This document shows positions 1 through 7,725 of a stretch of 64,000 nucleotides of DNA, piece by piece. The notes under the pieces are model-generated. The model was not told the DNA's origin. It was given only the letters and a program-made list of their open reading frames with translations, and searched no databases. The DNA lies in contig JBBQCD010000009.1 in NCBI GenBank assembly GCA_038318385.1, forward strand, positions 1 through 64,000. Reading direction: 5' to 3'. A program made the position numbers and the translations under genes. This stretch comes from Schlegelella_A sp038318385. Its GTDB lineage: Bacteria > Pseudomonadota > Gammaproteobacteria > Burkholderiales > Burkholderiaceae_C. Position 1 is the stretch's first letter; each line of letters starts with the position of its first letter.

Positions 1-2
1 GC

Positions 3-413
3 CTGTGGGTGAGCCCGTACCTGCACTTCGGGCCGGTGGCGATGAAGCTGACCTACCGCCCTGACACGCTGGAACTGCCTGAGGTCAGATGGCTCATCGA
101 CCGCATCTTCGAACTCGACCTTGGAAGCAAGACGCTGCACCCTGCCGCTGGCGATGTGTCGTCGGAAGCGCCCCGTTCCCCCAGCCCTCACGTCCTCTCT
201 GAGTTTGCGGAGCACGTCCACAAATACCTCGATGCCTACGACGTTGCCGCACTGGTGAAGCACGTCTCGTCCGCCATTGACCCCACCTACTTTGACGTCG
301 TCAGCAGGTCGGTTCCCTCCCCGAGTCAAGACCTTGCCGGCTTTGAGAGACACATGCGCTGCTGCATGGCCTGCATTCGCCTCACCTACCTCGACGACGG
401 CTTCCTGCGCTGA
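3..413 (+). CDS. Partial hypothetical protein, 3' end only
   Basis: This frame is open from the window edge and stops at 411-413, so the visible part is probably the C-terminal part of a longer gene. A GTG at position 9 is an internal alternative start. The visible ~136 residues are soluble with no membrane segments. They include an acidic/aromatic helix-like stretch (YLDAYDVAALVKHV) and a late Cys pair (MRCCMACIRLTYLDD). I do not recognise the family. It lies on the same strand as the transposition genes, next to the break point of the tnsB remnant, so it may be element cargo or part of the rearranged element end. Confidence 0.4.
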   Translation: MWVSPYLHFGPVAMKLTYRPDTLELPEVRWLIDRIFELDLGSKTLHPAAGDVSSEAPRSPSPHVLSEFAEHVHKYLDAYDVAALVKHVSSAIDPTYFDVVSRSVPSPSQDLAGFERHMRCCMACIRLTYLDDGFLR

Positions 414-735
414 GTCCTCAGCCCAGCCTCGCGACGAACACCAACGAACTCCCAACCATGAACATACAAGTACCGAACGCCCCCGCTCATCACAACGCCC
501 TCGTCTCCGCCCACACGCTCACCCTTCAGGACAAGTACTACGCGGAGCGTCGACTCCCAGCGGCAACGCCTGCCGGCGCCGAAGACCGCACGTATTGCTT
601 TCGCGTTGAATTCGAGCACGACCTGCATCCCCTGAGCACGCGCACCCGGTCGACGAGGAAGTCGAGCGTCATCACAAACGGCTCTGCCAAGGCGCTGACC
701 ATGGACCTGAACAATCCAACCGAGGAACTCGCCCA
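414..735. other. Junction region of uncertain coding content
   Basis: Between the stop of the first frame and the start of recognisable tnsB homology there is no confidently assigned gene. The only candidate is the doubtful 98-codon ORF beginning at 458. A stop at 607-609 interrupts the tnsB frame upstream, so the 5' half of tnsB is absent from this interval rather than merely unannotated. No repeat, tRNA or insertion-sequence end was seen here. Confidence 0.4.
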
Positions 736-754
736 CATGGTCAGGACATCCTGA
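458..754 (+). CDS. Small ORF of uncertain status before the tnsB remnant
   Basis: A 98-codon frame with an ATG start. The first ~55 residues look protein-like (HTLTLQDKYYAERRLP, then a FRVEFEHDL segment). The last ~40 are Arg/Thr/Ser-rich and overlap the region where the tnsB reading frame begins, so the 3' half may be out-of-frame read-through. It could be the start of an unrelated gene fused by deletion to the tnsB remnant. No family is recognised and no strong ribosome binding site is seen. Confidence 0.25.
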   Translation: MNIQVPNAPAHHNALVSAHTLTLQDKYYAERRLPAATPAGAEDRTYCFRVEFEHDLHPLSTRTRSTRKSSVITNGSAKALTMDLNNPTEELAHMVRTS

Positions 755-1971
755 GCCTAGGAGAGGACAAGGAGAAACTCTGCCGCTACCTGGGTATCGA
801 CTACGACCCAGCTGACTGGGTGGCACACGGCATTTTGCCGGAGGCATTCCTGGCCGACCAAGGCGAGCTCACAGCCAAGAAGGCGCGCCGCATTGCGCGC
901 TCACTGCGCGCCACGCTCATGAACGTCCCCGGCTTGCGCCCTGACTGGAAGCCACTCGTTGAGTGCGGCTTCGCGATGCTTCATCAAATCATTGCGCCGC
1001 ACACGCCTGCGTACTCCCCCGACGCGGAGAACCGCAGGCGGCGAGGAGCCAAGAACGACAAGGACACGGTACTCAACATCAAGCAGTTCACGTCCCTCAT
1101 CGTCAAAGCCATCATCACTCACAACAAGACGATGCAGGCGGGCTACCCGTTGTCCATCGCTCAAGTGGCGGATGGTGTGCCTCCGATTCCGCGTGAGTTG
1201 TACTTGCACGGCATGCGCCGCCGCATGGGCAAGCTCGACCAGATGGACTTCGAACGTGTTCGCGCGGAGCTCATGCCGCGCGACAAGGCGACCATCACGC
1301 CGGACGGCCTGCAGTTCGGTCGACTCCTGTACTCCTGCCCTGAAGCCGAAGCTCGCGGCTGGTTGGTCGAGGGGCGCCGACACCGCAAGCCGTTGGAGAT
1401 TGCGTTCGACTACCGCCTCGTCGACAACATCGTCGTCTTCTCGCCCGATGGCAGCGGCGAGTCCTTTGTAGCATCCCTCACGAAGGACAGTGTGATGTTT
1501 GCGGGGATGGCGCTCGCGGACGTGACTCGTCACTTCTACGACGTGGACCAACTAACAGCGCCCGCGCAGGAGGTAAGGCGCCAAGCTCGGTTCGAATACA
1601 ACCAACACGCGGCTCCGCTGATTGCTTCCGCAAAGGCCGACGTTCTCCCTGTGGTCAAGGGAGTGTCGCGTTCCAGCCGCAAGAAGGACACGGCGCCGGC
1701 GCGGGCAGCGGAGCTCGGTGCGGAGCGTGCGGCCAGTGGTGGAGTTCGACCTAGCCCGCCGTCGACGCAGATGACGCCCGGCGCGGGTCCAACTTCCGGG
1801 GCCCACGACACGCCCGTCACAAGCGCCGTCGTCATTCCCATTGGTCGTGGAGCGGACCAAGAGACATCGCAGGCCATGCCCACACCCGGTGCCCATGCAA
1901 ACGCTGGCGCTGATGCACCTATGACGCTCAAAGAGCGGATGGCCGCTGCCCGAAAGCGCATGCAAGGGTGA
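736..1971 (+). pseudogene. tnsB: TnsB-like DDE transposase, N-terminally truncated remnant
   Basis: TnsB is the DDE-family subunit that binds Tn7-type ends and performs strand transfer. The readable homology begins near codon 736 (LGIDYDPADW). It runs through the second catalytic Asp in LADQGEL and the catalytic Glu in LVECGF. It then covers the Mu-type beta-barrel region and a C-terminal tail ending in TLKERMAAARKRMQG that in Tn7 contacts TnsC. The integrase-fold strand with the first catalytic Asp, and all N-terminal DNA-binding domains, are missing. A GTG at 820 could start a 383-aa product. The gene ends 16 nt before tnsC. I infer a catalytically dead remnant. Its C-terminal part could still be translated and could repress or scaffold. 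Confidence 0.75.
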
Positions 1972-1987
1972 GGAATCAAGGAAGACC

Positions 1988-3676
1988 ATGAGCACTTCAA
2001 AAAGACAGTTTCCGCCGCACGTCAGGATTGCGAAGTACGACACAGAGCAGCGTATCGCGCGCTATCGAGGCAACAAGCTCATCGAGACGCTGCCCAAACC
2101 CAAAGACGAAGCCGAACTCTTAGCTTCGCTCACGCTTGAGCCGGACTTCAGCGTCGAGGCTCGGGACTGGGATGCACACATGCGCATCCACGAGTTGCTT
2201 GGCCTGACCAACTTCATGGTGCCTCTGGCCGCGCACATCCAACTTGCACGTGTCCTGGACTCGATGATGCGTGAGGGCTATGTCGGTCGCCGGCCAATGA
2301 CGCGCGACCAGGTCGAAATCTATCAGCACATTCACAGCCTAGAGCGAGAAGACAAGCCCTTCCGCCAGTCAGCCGACACGCTGACACCCCAACTGTCGAC
2401 TGCGCTGGTCGGCGTTTCTGGCATGGGCAAAACAACGACAGTCAAACGCGTTCTCGCGCACATCCCACCTGTCTATTACCACCCGGAGCTAGACCTGTTC
2501 CAGGTCACGTATCTGCACTTCGAGATGCCCAGCGACGGCAGGGGCACAAAGGCACTGGCCACCGGCATCATCGAGAAGCTTGACTATCTCATTCCAGACA
2601 GCAACTACTACGACCACTATGTTGCCAAGAGCCGCGCGTCGGGTGACGTTCTCATTCGAGTCGCGGCCCGTTTGATGAACAAGCACTGCGTTGGGCTGCT
2701 TATTCCCGACGAGGTCCAGAACGTCGCGAACGCCCGCAAGGACGAGCAGATTCTGATGTCGGAGCTGACGTCCTTGTGCAATCAATGCAAGGTGCCTCAG
2801 CTGTACATCGGAACGAACAAGGCGAACAAGATTCTTGGACTGGACTTTCGTCAAGCTCGGCGTTCGTTGGGACTCGGGTTGGGCGACTGGGGTCCGATGG
2901 CACAGTGGGAACACGTTGCTCGAGCAGACGGCACCATCGAACGGAGAGCGGGCGAGTGGTTCGACTTCGTCAGCGAGCTGTGGAAGTACCAGTGGGTAGG
3001 GACGCCGGTACCTCTAACTGACGGCATGCTCAACATCTTGTACGACTGCACGCAAGGCGTCATCGACCTTGTCATCAAGCTCTTCATGGTCGCTCAGGCC
3101 CGGGCAATCCTCGACCAATCTGAGACGCTCAGCGAGCAGCTCATCGTTGACGTGTACCAGAAGGACTTGTACCTCATTCATCCGATGGTGAAGGCGCTGC
3201 GGGACAAGGACATGAAGTCGCTTAAGCGCTACGAAGACATCACGCCGCCCAGCGCTGCTGATTTGGTCGCCGACCTTGAGCGCCGATACCGTGCTCAACG
3301 GATTCCTGCCGCGTCCACGCGTCCTGGAGCTGAAGACTTCGAATTGCGGCTGGCAAGTGCCGCACAGGTTCTAGGCCTGCCGGCGGAGGACGCTGCCGCC
3401 CTTGCTCGTGAAGTCAATGCCGATGGAACCGCGAGGAATATGTTCGACGCGGCCGCGCAGTTGGCCAAGAAAGTCGCGCCGCTGAAGCCAGTCACCAAGC
3501 CCAAGCGCACCAAGTCCAACGAGCCTACGGAGCCGGAGATTCCGGGGCTGGCAGTCCGGCCGGAAGACTATCGAAACGCGGTCGTGCTCGCGTTTCGGCA
3601 GCGCACGACAGTCGTGCAGCAGTTGGTCAACCTGGGCATGGCGCCTGACCCGGAGGAATTGGTCTGTCTTGGCTGA
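1988..3676 (+). CDS. tnsC: TnsC-like AAA+ ATPase of a Tn7-type transposon
   Basis: TnsC is the ATP-dependent regulator that links the target selector (TnsD/TniQ) to the transposase. The 562-aa product has a Walker A motif GVSGMGKTT at residues 142-150, a Walker B segment GLLIPDE around 236-242 and a sensor-1-like LYIGTNK near 272. This is the usual TnsC order. Its length matches Tn7 TnsC (about 555 aa) rather than the shorter TniB type. The ATG start has a good AAGGAAG site 3 nt upstream, and the gene lies 16 nt after the tnsB remnant. Its 3' end overlaps the proposed start of tniQ. The ATPase motifs appear intact, so this subunit may still be functional although its partner is truncated. Confidence 0.9.
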   Translation: MSTSKRQFPPHVRIAKYDTEQRIARYRGNKLIETLPKPKDEAELLASLTLEPDFSVEARDWDAHMRIHELLGLTNFMVPLAAHIQLARVLDSMMREGYVGRRPMTRDQVEIYQHIHSLEREDKPFRQSADTLTPQLSTALVGVSGMGKTTTVKRVLAHIPPVYYHPELDLFQVTYLHFEMPSDGRGTKALATGIIEKLDYLIPDSNYYDHYVAKSRASGDVLIRVAARLMNKHCVGLLIPDEVQNVANARKDEQILMSELTSLCNQCKVPQLYIGTNKANKILGLDFRQARRSLGLGLGDWGPMAQWEHVARADGTIERRAGEWFDFVSELWKYQWVGTPVPLTDGMLNILYDCTQGVIDLVIKLFMVAQARAILDQSETLSEQLIVDVYQKDLYLIHPMVKALRDKDMKSLKRYEDITPPSAADLVADLERRYRAQRIPAASTRPGAEDFELRLASAAQVLGLPAEDAAALAREVNADGTARNMFDAAAQLAKKVAPLKPVTKPKRTKSNEPTEPEIPGLAVRPEDYRNAVVLAFRQRTTVVQQLVNLGMAPDPEELVCLG

Positions 3677-4857
3677 GCCTTCCGCCGCCTTACCCTGGCG
3701 AGCTGGTTGGCAGCGCGCTCACCCGAGCGGTCATTCACTCGGGTGTGCCAGCAAAGCGCCTGCTCATCGAGGTGACGGGAAGACGACGCAGCAATCTGTC
3801 GTTCTTCCTGCCGTCTGACCTGTCGCGGCTGGCGGACCTCATGCGCGTGGACGTGCACAAGCTACTTTGGGAACATACGGCCTTCCCGTACATCGTTGCT
3901 TTCATGACGCCGGCTGACGTTGACCGCTTCGCGTCAAAGGCGCTTGGACAGGATGCGCAGCAAGGCTCCGTCAGCTCCCTCATCCAGTCGGTCACACAGG
4001 GGCTGCCGGCACTGCGGTACTGCCCTGACTGCGTGGCTGATGATGGCGTAGAACGAGGTGAGAGCTACTGGCATCGAGACCACTGCATGCCGGCAACGCA
4101 TGTGTGCGGGCTCCACGCTACGCCCCTCCGCCTAGGCGACTTCGCGACCAGCAACGCCTCGCGAGCGTACGGCATGGGCTTGCCTCAACACCAAAGAGGT
4201 CGCCCGGACCCCGCGGAAGTAACTTGCACGACTGCGCAGGCGCTGGCTCGTAGCAGTCGCGAACTACTGCGCCGCATCGACGGGCATACCGCCGATTGGT
4301 CGACGCACTACCGAACGCTTGCGCTAGCAAAGGGCTTCGTCATGGTCACTGGGGAAGTCGCGAGCGCGCAGTTGGCGATGAACCTACAGGCGGCCTATGG
4401 CGAAGACTACCTTGCGGGCCTGGGCTGCCCGGTGGCTGAGCCCAGCCGCTCCTGGCCTGCTCTGATGGTGCGCGAACGAATCGGGGTGCCGTTCGCGCCG
4501 GTCAAGCATGTGCTCATGCAAGCATTCCTTGACAGCTGCGACGCGGGCCAGAAGACCCTGGCCTATCGGGCGCCTGGGAAGGTGCCACGTGACGCCAATT
4601 CGCTGGACGAACAACTTGCCAAGCGAGTCCGCAAAGCGGCTATCAGGGCAAACCTGCGCAATGTGCAAACCACCATCACCCAGTTGATGAAGGACACAGG
4701 GCACTGGAGCGCGTTCCGTCACGACAGGAACAAGTTCCCGCAGACGAACGCGGAGTTGGCGGCATTTCGGGCGACCGAGGCGTCTGAGCGCAAGTTGGGT
4801 GGACGGGAAGCGCACCAGCGGAACATGGCACGTAAGGCTGCGGCGGCGAAGCGTTGA
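3664..4857 (+). CDS. tniQ: TniQ/TnsD-family target-selection protein
   Basis: TniQ/TnsD proteins choose the insertion site for Tn7-type elements. The family N-terminal signature LSLPPPYPGELV is upstream of the first ATG/GTG. The best start is therefore a CTG at 3664, preceded by GGAGGA with 6 nt spacing, giving about 397 aa and a 13-nt overlap with tnsC (translational coupling). A zinc-finger pattern follows: CPDC at about 120-123, HRDHC around 137-141 and CGLH at about 148-151. The length is intermediate between short TniQ and full TnsD. Because the element end lies in comEC, this protein is the natural candidate for recognising a comEC site. That is inference. Confidence 0.85.
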   Translation: MSWLSLPPPYPGELVGSALTRAVIHSGVPAKRLLIEVTGRRRSNLSFFLPSDLSRLADLMRVDVHKLLWEHTAFPYIVAFMTPADVDRFASKALGQDAQQGSVSSLIQSVTQGLPALRYCPDCVADDGVERGESYWHRDHCMPATHVCGLHATPLRLGDFATSNASRAYGMGLPQHQRGRPDPAEVTCTTAQALARSSRELLRRIDGHTADWSTHYRTLALAKGFVMVTGEVASAQLAMNLQAAYGEDYLAGLGCPVAEPSRSWPALMVRERIGVPFAPVKHVLMQAFLDSCDAGQKTLAYRAPGKVPRDANSLDEQLAKRVRKAAIRANLRNVQTTITQLMKDTGHWSAFRHDRNKFPQTNAELAAFRATEASERKLGGREAHQRNMARKAAAAKR

Positions 4858-4909
4858 CCGACGGATGGGCTGCCAGTGACCCCGGCCAACAGCCGAAGAT
4901 AAACAGTGA

Positions 4910-4955
4910 GCCTACACGGACCATCAAGCGTTTTGCGCCTACACAGTCCAATCAA
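4910..4955 (+). repeat. Imperfect direct repeat before the 66-aa ORF
   Basis: Two copies of GCCTACACxGxCC followed by ATCAA lie at 4910-4927 and 4937-4955, the second ending at the start codon of the next ORF. They could be an operator or simply chance. No -10/-35 pair is convincing. Confidence 0.3.
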
Positions 4956-5155
4956 TGAATTCCCCCGTCAATACACTGCCTGAGCCGACGACCACCGACC
5001 GGGGCATCGGACCCGCCCTGAGCGCCACCCTCCCTCCGGAGTACACGGACGACCAACTCGAGGCCGCCAGCCGTCCACCCTCGCTTGAGTCAATCTTCGC
5101 AGCTCACCTGAAGCTTTTGGAGCTGCAAGACACCGAGTGGCTCGCAGGCCGGTGA
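4955..5155 (+). CDS. Hypothetical small acidic protein (66 aa)
   Basis: This is a 66-aa frame with an ATG start directly after tniQ on the same strand. It is acidic and Pro/Thr-rich at the N terminus. The C-terminal part looks helical (LESIFAAHLKLLELQDTEWLAG). There is no signal peptide or recognised family. The ribosome binding site is weak. An imperfect direct repeat runs into the start codon. It could be a small regulatory or accessory protein of the element. Coding status is moderately uncertain. Confidence 0.4.
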   Translation: MNSPVNTLPEPTTTDRGIGPALSATLPPEYTDDQLEAASRPPSLESIFAAHLKLLELQDTEWLAGR

Positions 5156-5256
5156 GCCTCTGTTGACCGCCAGCAGACGCGATGCGGCCCGTCGGTTGAC
5201 CAGAGCCGGCAGATAAAAGTGGTGACTTCACTTCTCCGAGCACTGCGGAGAAGGAC

Positions 5257-6282
5257 ATGGAGTTGGTGACACGGCTGACCAAGGATGGACAGCGAGTTCT
5301 GGCGGTTGGCATCGGGAGCCTCGAGGCCCGGAATGGCTACGAGCTTGACCAACTGGGCTTGAATGGACTGCCGGACGCGTCAGACGCGCGGCGGCGTGCG
5401 GAAGTGGACTTCGATGAGTGGGAGCCTGCGAGCATCGCCGAGTACGCTGGCGCATTCGGGATAAGCGTGCCGAAGGGTCATGGGCACGAGGCGTGGGCGT
5501 TTCAGTACAACCGTATCCGGTTCGTCGTGCCCGCGCTCGTCTTCATGAGAGCACTGTTCCGGCCGAACCACCACGTCTTTCCCCTGCTCTTCCACCCCCA
5601 ATCGCTGGAAGGCGTTTGCACGTACGCTGGCCCCGGGCCTCACGGGCACATTGCCCTGCTAGGCGGGTTCCGCGGTTCCTATCACGCCCGCGAGCGAGCC
5701 TCTATCACCGAGCCCTTGTCGTGGATGTATTGTTTCCCGTCAGCACGGGCGATGTGGGCGAGTGCCTTCGGTGCTTCGCAACAGGGCCGGCTCGCGCTCG
5801 ACCTTCCACAGGCTTCGGCGCGCATGGTGCTGCACGGACGCATGCATGCGCAAAACTTCTACGCGACGCGTTTGGCATTCGTCTCGGTGACCGCCCAGGA
5901 AGACCCGTTCGAGTTCGCGAGCGACCATGGCCGAGCCATCTGCTTTCACGTTATGGACGAAGCCATGGCCAGTGGCTTCAAGCGAAACAAGACGAGGGAC
6001 GGCTCGATTGGTCTACGCGATGGCGAACACGCCCTGTCGGACGACGAGTGGCGAGCAGTTGAGCCGATAGTCGTGCGCGGTGGCCCTGGATTCAAGTACG
6101 ACCCACGGGCCGTCGTCGACGCCATCTTGGCCAAGCAGTGTCAGGGTACTTCTTGGACGGAGACCGTCTACCCGCAAGGCATCAAGCACACGACGGCTTG
6201 TGTGGCGTTCTGTCGGTGGCAGAAGGACGGCCGATGGCAACAGGTGTTGGAAGTGCTTCGAGAAGCTCGTGCCGCCGATTGA
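5257..6282 (+). CDS. Unknown protein with C-terminal IS5-type (DUF4096-like) DNA-binding domain
   Basis: A 341-aa product with a clear start (GGAGAAGGAC just upstream of ATG). Residues 1-250 match nothing I recognise. They are His/aromatic-rich (RPNHHVFPLLFHPQS) and may form a globular domain. Residues ~258-338 follow the pattern of the N-terminal helix-turn-helix domain of IS5-family transposases: ALSDDEWRAVEPIV, then DPRAVVDAI, then CRWQKDGRWQQVLEVL. No DDE catalytic domain follows. The domain is therefore either domesticated for DNA binding or carried by convergence. The gene occupies the slot after tniQ where Tn7 carries tnsE, but I see no TnsE similarity. A role in target choice or cargo regulation is speculative. 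Confidence 0.65.
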   Translation: MELVTRLTKDGQRVLAVGIGSLEARNGYELDQLGLNGLPDASDARRRAEVDFDEWEPASIAEYAGAFGISVPKGHGHEAWAFQYNRIRFVVPALVFMRALFRPNHHVFPLLFHPQSLEGVCTYAGPGPHGHIALLGGFRGSYHARERASITEPLSWMYCFPSARAMWASAFGASQQGRLALDLPQASARMVLHGRMHAQNFYATRLAFVSVTAQEDPFEFASDHGRAICFHVMDEAMASGFKRNKTRDGSIGLRDGEHALSDDEWRAVEPIVVRGGPGFKYDPRAVVDAILAKQCQGTSWTETVYPQGIKHTTACVAFCRWQKDGRWQQVLEVLREARAAD

Positions 6283-6393
6283 GGTAACGCTATCGCCAAG
6301 TTGAAGGAGTCCGCCAGAAGCTAGCTCTCAACTGAATTGGATGCGCAGACTTCGTCCTCTTGGGCACCATCGCTTTCCTGTGGCCGTGAGGTT

Positions 6394-6714
6394 CTAACGG
6401 AGGAACTTGGCCACCTTCGCCTCCAGTGCTTCAACAAGCTCTGGCTGCAGGAACTCGTAGTCATCCGGGATGCCAAGGCAGATGACTCGCTTGCCGCGCA
6501 AGTACGCCCCGAAGTTCTGCGAGAGCTTGCGTTGGTGCTGCTTCTCCATGACGAAGATGACGTCCGCCCACTCGACCAGCTCTGGGGATAGCGGGTTGTC
6601 AGCGCCGCGGTTCGTACCGGCGGAGGCTGTTTCGAGGCCAGGGCGGTCGGCGAATACCTGCTCCGCAGTGGGGCTGCGGAGGCGGTTTTGGCTGCAGATG
6701 AAGAGGAGACGCAA
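6394..6714 (-). CDS. Low-molecular-weight protein tyrosine phosphatase-like protein
   Basis: The 106-aa product has the P-loop CX5R near the N terminus (FICSQNRLRSPTAE, Cys7 to Arg13). A candidate general-acid Asp lies in IPDD at 84-85. This places it in the short LMW-PTP-like family, which is about 50 residues shorter than classical LMW-PTP. The family dephosphorylates phosphotyrosine or related phosphomonoesters in the cytoplasm; the substrate here is unknown. Translation would begin at TTG with no strong Shine-Dalgarno, and no ATG/GTG exists in the open frame upstream. It is the only leftward gene in the 4.9-9.6 kb cargo, so it is transcribed alone. Confidence 0.8.
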   Translation of the reverse strand: MRLLFICSQNRLRSPTAEQVFADRPGLETASAGTNRGADNPLSPELVEWADVIFVMEKQHQRKLSQNFGAYLRGKRVICLGIPDDYEFLQPELVEALEAKVAKFLR

Positions 6715-7233
6715 GTTGCGGGCGGCGAGGCTGATAAACGCGGGCGCCGGACAGAGTACTGTGGTCAGGAAGGCATTTATACGTGCTCACACCGCCGCAG
6801 CAGTCGTCGTCTCACACGCCGCCAAGCAAATCAGGACAGAAACATGACCTCTGGCGGCGCCTCGCTCTTCCCCCGGCAGCGGCCTTCCGCCGCCTCCGGA
6901 CCTCCTGAAGACGGTTGGCGTCCCCAGCGAAGGCCCCTACCGCGTCCACTGGGACCTCAAGGGCCGGCTCGAGGGTTATCAGTGGCTCGACTCGAACGGG
7001 AAGTCGCAGGTGACGACGTACCCAGGCGGGACGCGGTAGACCGCGTCGGCGATGCTTGACCGGCGGAGCCAGCCTCGTAACGAGGAAACCTCGTACCACC
7101 TCGGTTGTCCAACAAATCAGTGTGGGCCGGCCTTCGTTCACGGGGTTTTGCACCAATATGGTGCGTTGTGTGGGTAGGCCGCTTGCTACACCTGGGACTG
7201 CCCGTGCCAAAACGGCTACTATGAGGCGTGGTA
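6715..7233. other. Mostly non-coding interval between the phosphatase and the next gene
   Basis: About 520 bases without a confident gene. It must contain the promoters for the leftward phosphatase-like gene and for the rightward 155-aa gene. A plausible small coding segment ends at 7037-7039. A possible start, ATG 6844 with AGGA upstream, is in a different frame from that segment, which suggests a decayed or frameshifted small gene. No structured RNA or repeat was recognised. Confidence 0.4.
6851..7039 (+). CDS. Possible small ORF, start unclear or frameshifted
   Basis: The frame ending at 7037-7039 reads like a real protein over its last ~45 residues, with LLKTVGVPSEGPYRVHWDLK followed by RLEGYQWLDSNGKSQVTTYP. 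It has no ATG, GTG or TTG start; the first usable codon is a CTG at 6851. An ATG at 6844 with an upstream AGGA is one frame off, so a single indel could have separated start and body. No family is recognised. Confidence 0.25.
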   Translation: MAAPRSSPGSGLPPPPDLLKTVGVPSEGPYRVHWDLKGRLEGYQWLDSNGKSQVTTYPGGTR

Positions 7234-7701
7234 ATGGAAAGAGCTTCGTTCACCTCGTTCATGACGGGGGCCACTCGCGACCGAGTCACGATGTCGCAGG
7301 AGGAGCAACGCGTGTCGGTCATCCTGACATGGACTCTGCCGGGTTCGGCCTTCGTCGACGAACTGCGCGACGCCATCGAACTGCGAACCAAGCATGGGTG
7401 GCCAGTCGTCATCGTGACGCTGAGTTCAGGAGCATCCTTTGCACCTGACTTGTGGCGCGCCCTGAGCCAACTCAGCATCCGAGTGGTCAGCTTGGCCGAG
7501 CAGTACCGCGACAAGGTGGGCACGGAGGGCTTCGCTAAGGCCGTCCTGCACGCGCTTGAGGCGCAAGACCGAGGAATCGGCGTCCGCAAGAAGGCTGCTC
7601 GGCAAGGAGTTCGGACGCAAGAGGAGGCGGCCGTTGACGACCTATCTGCAGAAGAAGAAGAGCAACTGTTCGAGCAGCTCAACGCCGTGCACTCACGCTG
7701 A
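7234..7701 (+). CDS. Hypothetical protein (155 aa) paired with a FAD protein
   Basis: The start is set at ATG 7234 because GAGG lies 7 nt upstream; a GTG two codons earlier is the alternative. The body alternates strands and helices like a small Rossmann-type domain. It has hydrophobic strands (VSVILTWTLPG and WPVVIVTLSSG) and a helix-rich middle, and ends in an acidic tail (EEAAVDDLSAEEEEQLFEQL). I cannot name the family. It is 24 nt upstream of the FAD/NAD(P)-binding gene on the same strand, so the two are probably co-transcribed and may work together. Confidence 0.55.
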   Translation: MERASFTSFMTGATRDRVTMSQEEQRVSVILTWTLPGSAFVDELRDAIELRTKHGWPVVIVTLSSGASFAPDLWRALSQLSIRVVSLAEQYRDKVGTEGFAKAVLHALEAQDRGIGVRKKAARQGVRTQEEAAVDDLSAEEEEQLFEQLNAVHSR

Positions 7702-7725
7702 GAACCTCGCTCGTGACCTCGCGTC

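Noticed and set aside
458..754. The 98-codon ORF as the true N terminus of TnsB
   Set aside because: It is in a different frame from the tnsB remnant, lacks TnsB-like domains and would not supply the missing first catalytic Asp.
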